From: Mactra quadrangularis | Taxonomy: Eukaryota; Mollusca; Bivalvia; Venerida; Mactridae | Assembly: GCA_025267735.1 (NCBI GenBank) | Contig: CM046307.1 | Span: 34,649,231-34,713,230 of the forward strand | Direction of reading: 5' to 3' | DNA: 64,000 nucleotides | Part shown: positions 63,198 through 64,000 of the stretch, piece after piece | Layout: every line of letters begins with the position of its first letter | How positions within the stretch are numbered: the stretch's first letter is position 1 | Translations under genes and position numbers: made by a program | Notes under the pieces: model-generated | The model's database searches: none | Told to the model about the DNA's origin: nothing | Seen by the model: only the letters and a program-made list of their open reading frames with translations

Positions 63198-64000
63198 GCG
63201 TAGAAGAAAGAAGAAGATGACACAGACTTCCGACCAAATGAAAGATCAACGACAACCCAAGGTACGTTAATTTCTTGTGTTTGATTTTTCGTATTCTTAT
63301 GTATTGAGTATGATTTTCTGCTGGTTACGAGCAAGTCGACGCAGTTGTTTTAACTTATTTGGCTGTGACCAGTGCACCTAACTCAGCTTTCCTGGACACT
63401 TATCTGTTTAACCAGTACTTAAGTCACTACCACTTGCATGTTGTTCAAGAGAAGTCGTACTGTATTTGTTGGGGCAATTTCTTGTAAGGTTATAGCCGCC
63501 TGGCCTGGGCGTGATTCAAACCAGTATCCCCTGTACCCCCCCCCCCAATCGCACCCCCCCCCCTTTTGTGATGATTGATTATGTCTTAATGCGAGTTTGT
63601 TTTACGGTGTTGTTTATGTTGCGCACTTTCTATTCTAGACCAAGAAGAAGAAAGAAGAAGATGACACAGACTACCGACCAAATGAAAGATCACCAAAGAC
63701 CCAAGGTACGTTAATTTCTTGTGTTTGATTTTTCGTATTCTAGGGTATCGAGTATGATTTTCGGCTGGTTACGAGCAAGTTGACGCAGTTGTTTTAACTT
63801 ATTTGGCTGTGACCAGTGCACCTAACTCAGCTTTCCTGGACACTTTTCTATTTAACCAGTACTTTTGTCATACCACTTGCGTGTTGTTCAAGAGGAGTTG
63901 TACTGTATTTGTTGCGCCCATTTTATGTAAGGTTATAGCCGCCTGCCCTGGGCGTGATTCGAACCAGTGTACCCTGTACCCCCACCAATTGTGATGATTG
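63198..64000 (+). repeat. Unit U63 (partial, right edge)
   Basis: C-tracts 11/10; 1-bp deletion near 63870 and C to A at 63971, as in U46. Cut off in intron B. Confidence 0.95.

Larger units (their letters stand above)
1..64000 (+). repeat. Tandem array of a ~1,003-bp unit (64 copies, two partial)
   Basis: The same sequence recurs head to tail with no interruption, inversion or foreign insert. Successive GCGTAG landmarks lie 995-1,010 bp apart, most often 1,002-1,006. Each unit is ordered exon-like A, intron A, exon-like B, intron B, exon-like C, intron C. Length differences come mainly from two C-tracts in intron A, an 8-bp deletion in three units, and 3-bp deletions in the purine blocks. 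Copies are homogeneous across the window, as expected for an array kept similar by unequal exchange or gene conversion. It runs off both edges, so its full size and flanking gene are unknown. It could be satellite DNA, or the repetitive interior of a long gene. Confidence 0.98.
47139..64000 (+). repeat. Higher-order block, copy 2 (U47-U63, one extra unit)
   Basis: Directly adjoins copy 1 in the same orientation. It follows copy 1 unit by unit except for U56, after which the offset grows by one unit. It is cut by the window edge within the counterpart of U46. A 16-unit unequal exchange is the simplest origin. Confidence 0.9.

Noticed and set aside
1..64000. CRISPR array
   Set aside because: The repeat unit is about 1 kb and homogeneous throughout; there are no short direct repeats alternating with unique spacers and no cas genes.
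1..64000. Ribosomal RNA, histone or other known tandem gene cluster
   Set aside because: No recognisable rRNA, 5S or histone sequence is present, and the longest open stretch in any frame is under 100 codons.
1..64000. Bacterial or phage coding region
   Set aside because: No long ORFs and no ribosome-binding context; introns with GT-AG ends and a branch-like motif point to a eukaryote.
1..64000. Array of mobile elements (LTR, helitron or DNA transposon)
   Set aside because: No terminal inverted repeats, target-site duplications, or transposase or reverse-transcriptase frames; unit borders are simply head to tail.

Overview
The whole 64,000-base window is one uninterrupted head-to-tail tandem array with a repeat unit of about 1,003 bp. 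It has neither start nor end inside the window. Counting from the landmark TTTCTAG|GCGTAG, I find 63 unit starts, giving 62 complete units (U1-U62, 995-1,010 bp each), a partial unit at the left edge (U0, 1-966) and one at the right edge (U63, 63198-64000). Units are nearly identical and differ by only a few bases each plus the length of two C-tracts. I see no unique sequence, rRNA gene, functional tRNA, transposase or reverse transcriptase, CRISPR array, or conventional protein gene.

Each unit has the look of a small piece of a eukaryotic gene. It holds three short purine-rich blocks, A, B and C (64, 67 and 66 or 56 nt). Each is preceded by a pyrimidine-rich ...CTAG acceptor and followed by a GT donor (AAG|GTACGT for A and B; GTATGA or GTACAG for C). 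The blocks share a core containing AAGAAGATGACACAGACT. Intron A (374 bp) and intron B (358 bp) are clear copies of each other. Intron C (74 bp) is unrelated, very T-rich, and carries a branch-point-like CCTAAC. The window therefore suggests a spliceosomal-intron eukaryote, and the presumed tRNA-derived repeat remnant in the introns would fit an animal. I cannot name the organism. Transcription is not shown by the sequence.

No reading frame stays open when A, B and C are all joined with the obvious sites. Frame does stay open if C is joined to only one of A and B, using the GTACAG donor of C and the second AG of the tandem acceptor of A. This makes the array either a possible mutually-exclusive-exon coding array, or an array of gene fragments that has become satellite-like.

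There is clear higher-order structure. U31-U46 (31074-47138) were duplicated as U47-U63 (47139 to the right edge), with one extra unit (U56) in the second copy. At least ten rare variants recur at the same spacing. Inside this lies a five-unit cassette present up to four times. The left third shows older, shuffled relationships (U1-U2 with U8-U9, U6-U7 with U11-U12, U15-U16 with U17-U18). This is the pattern expected from repeated unequal exchange.

In the unit entries, 'C-tracts x/y' gives the lengths of the two C-runs of intron A, on either side of AATCGCA.
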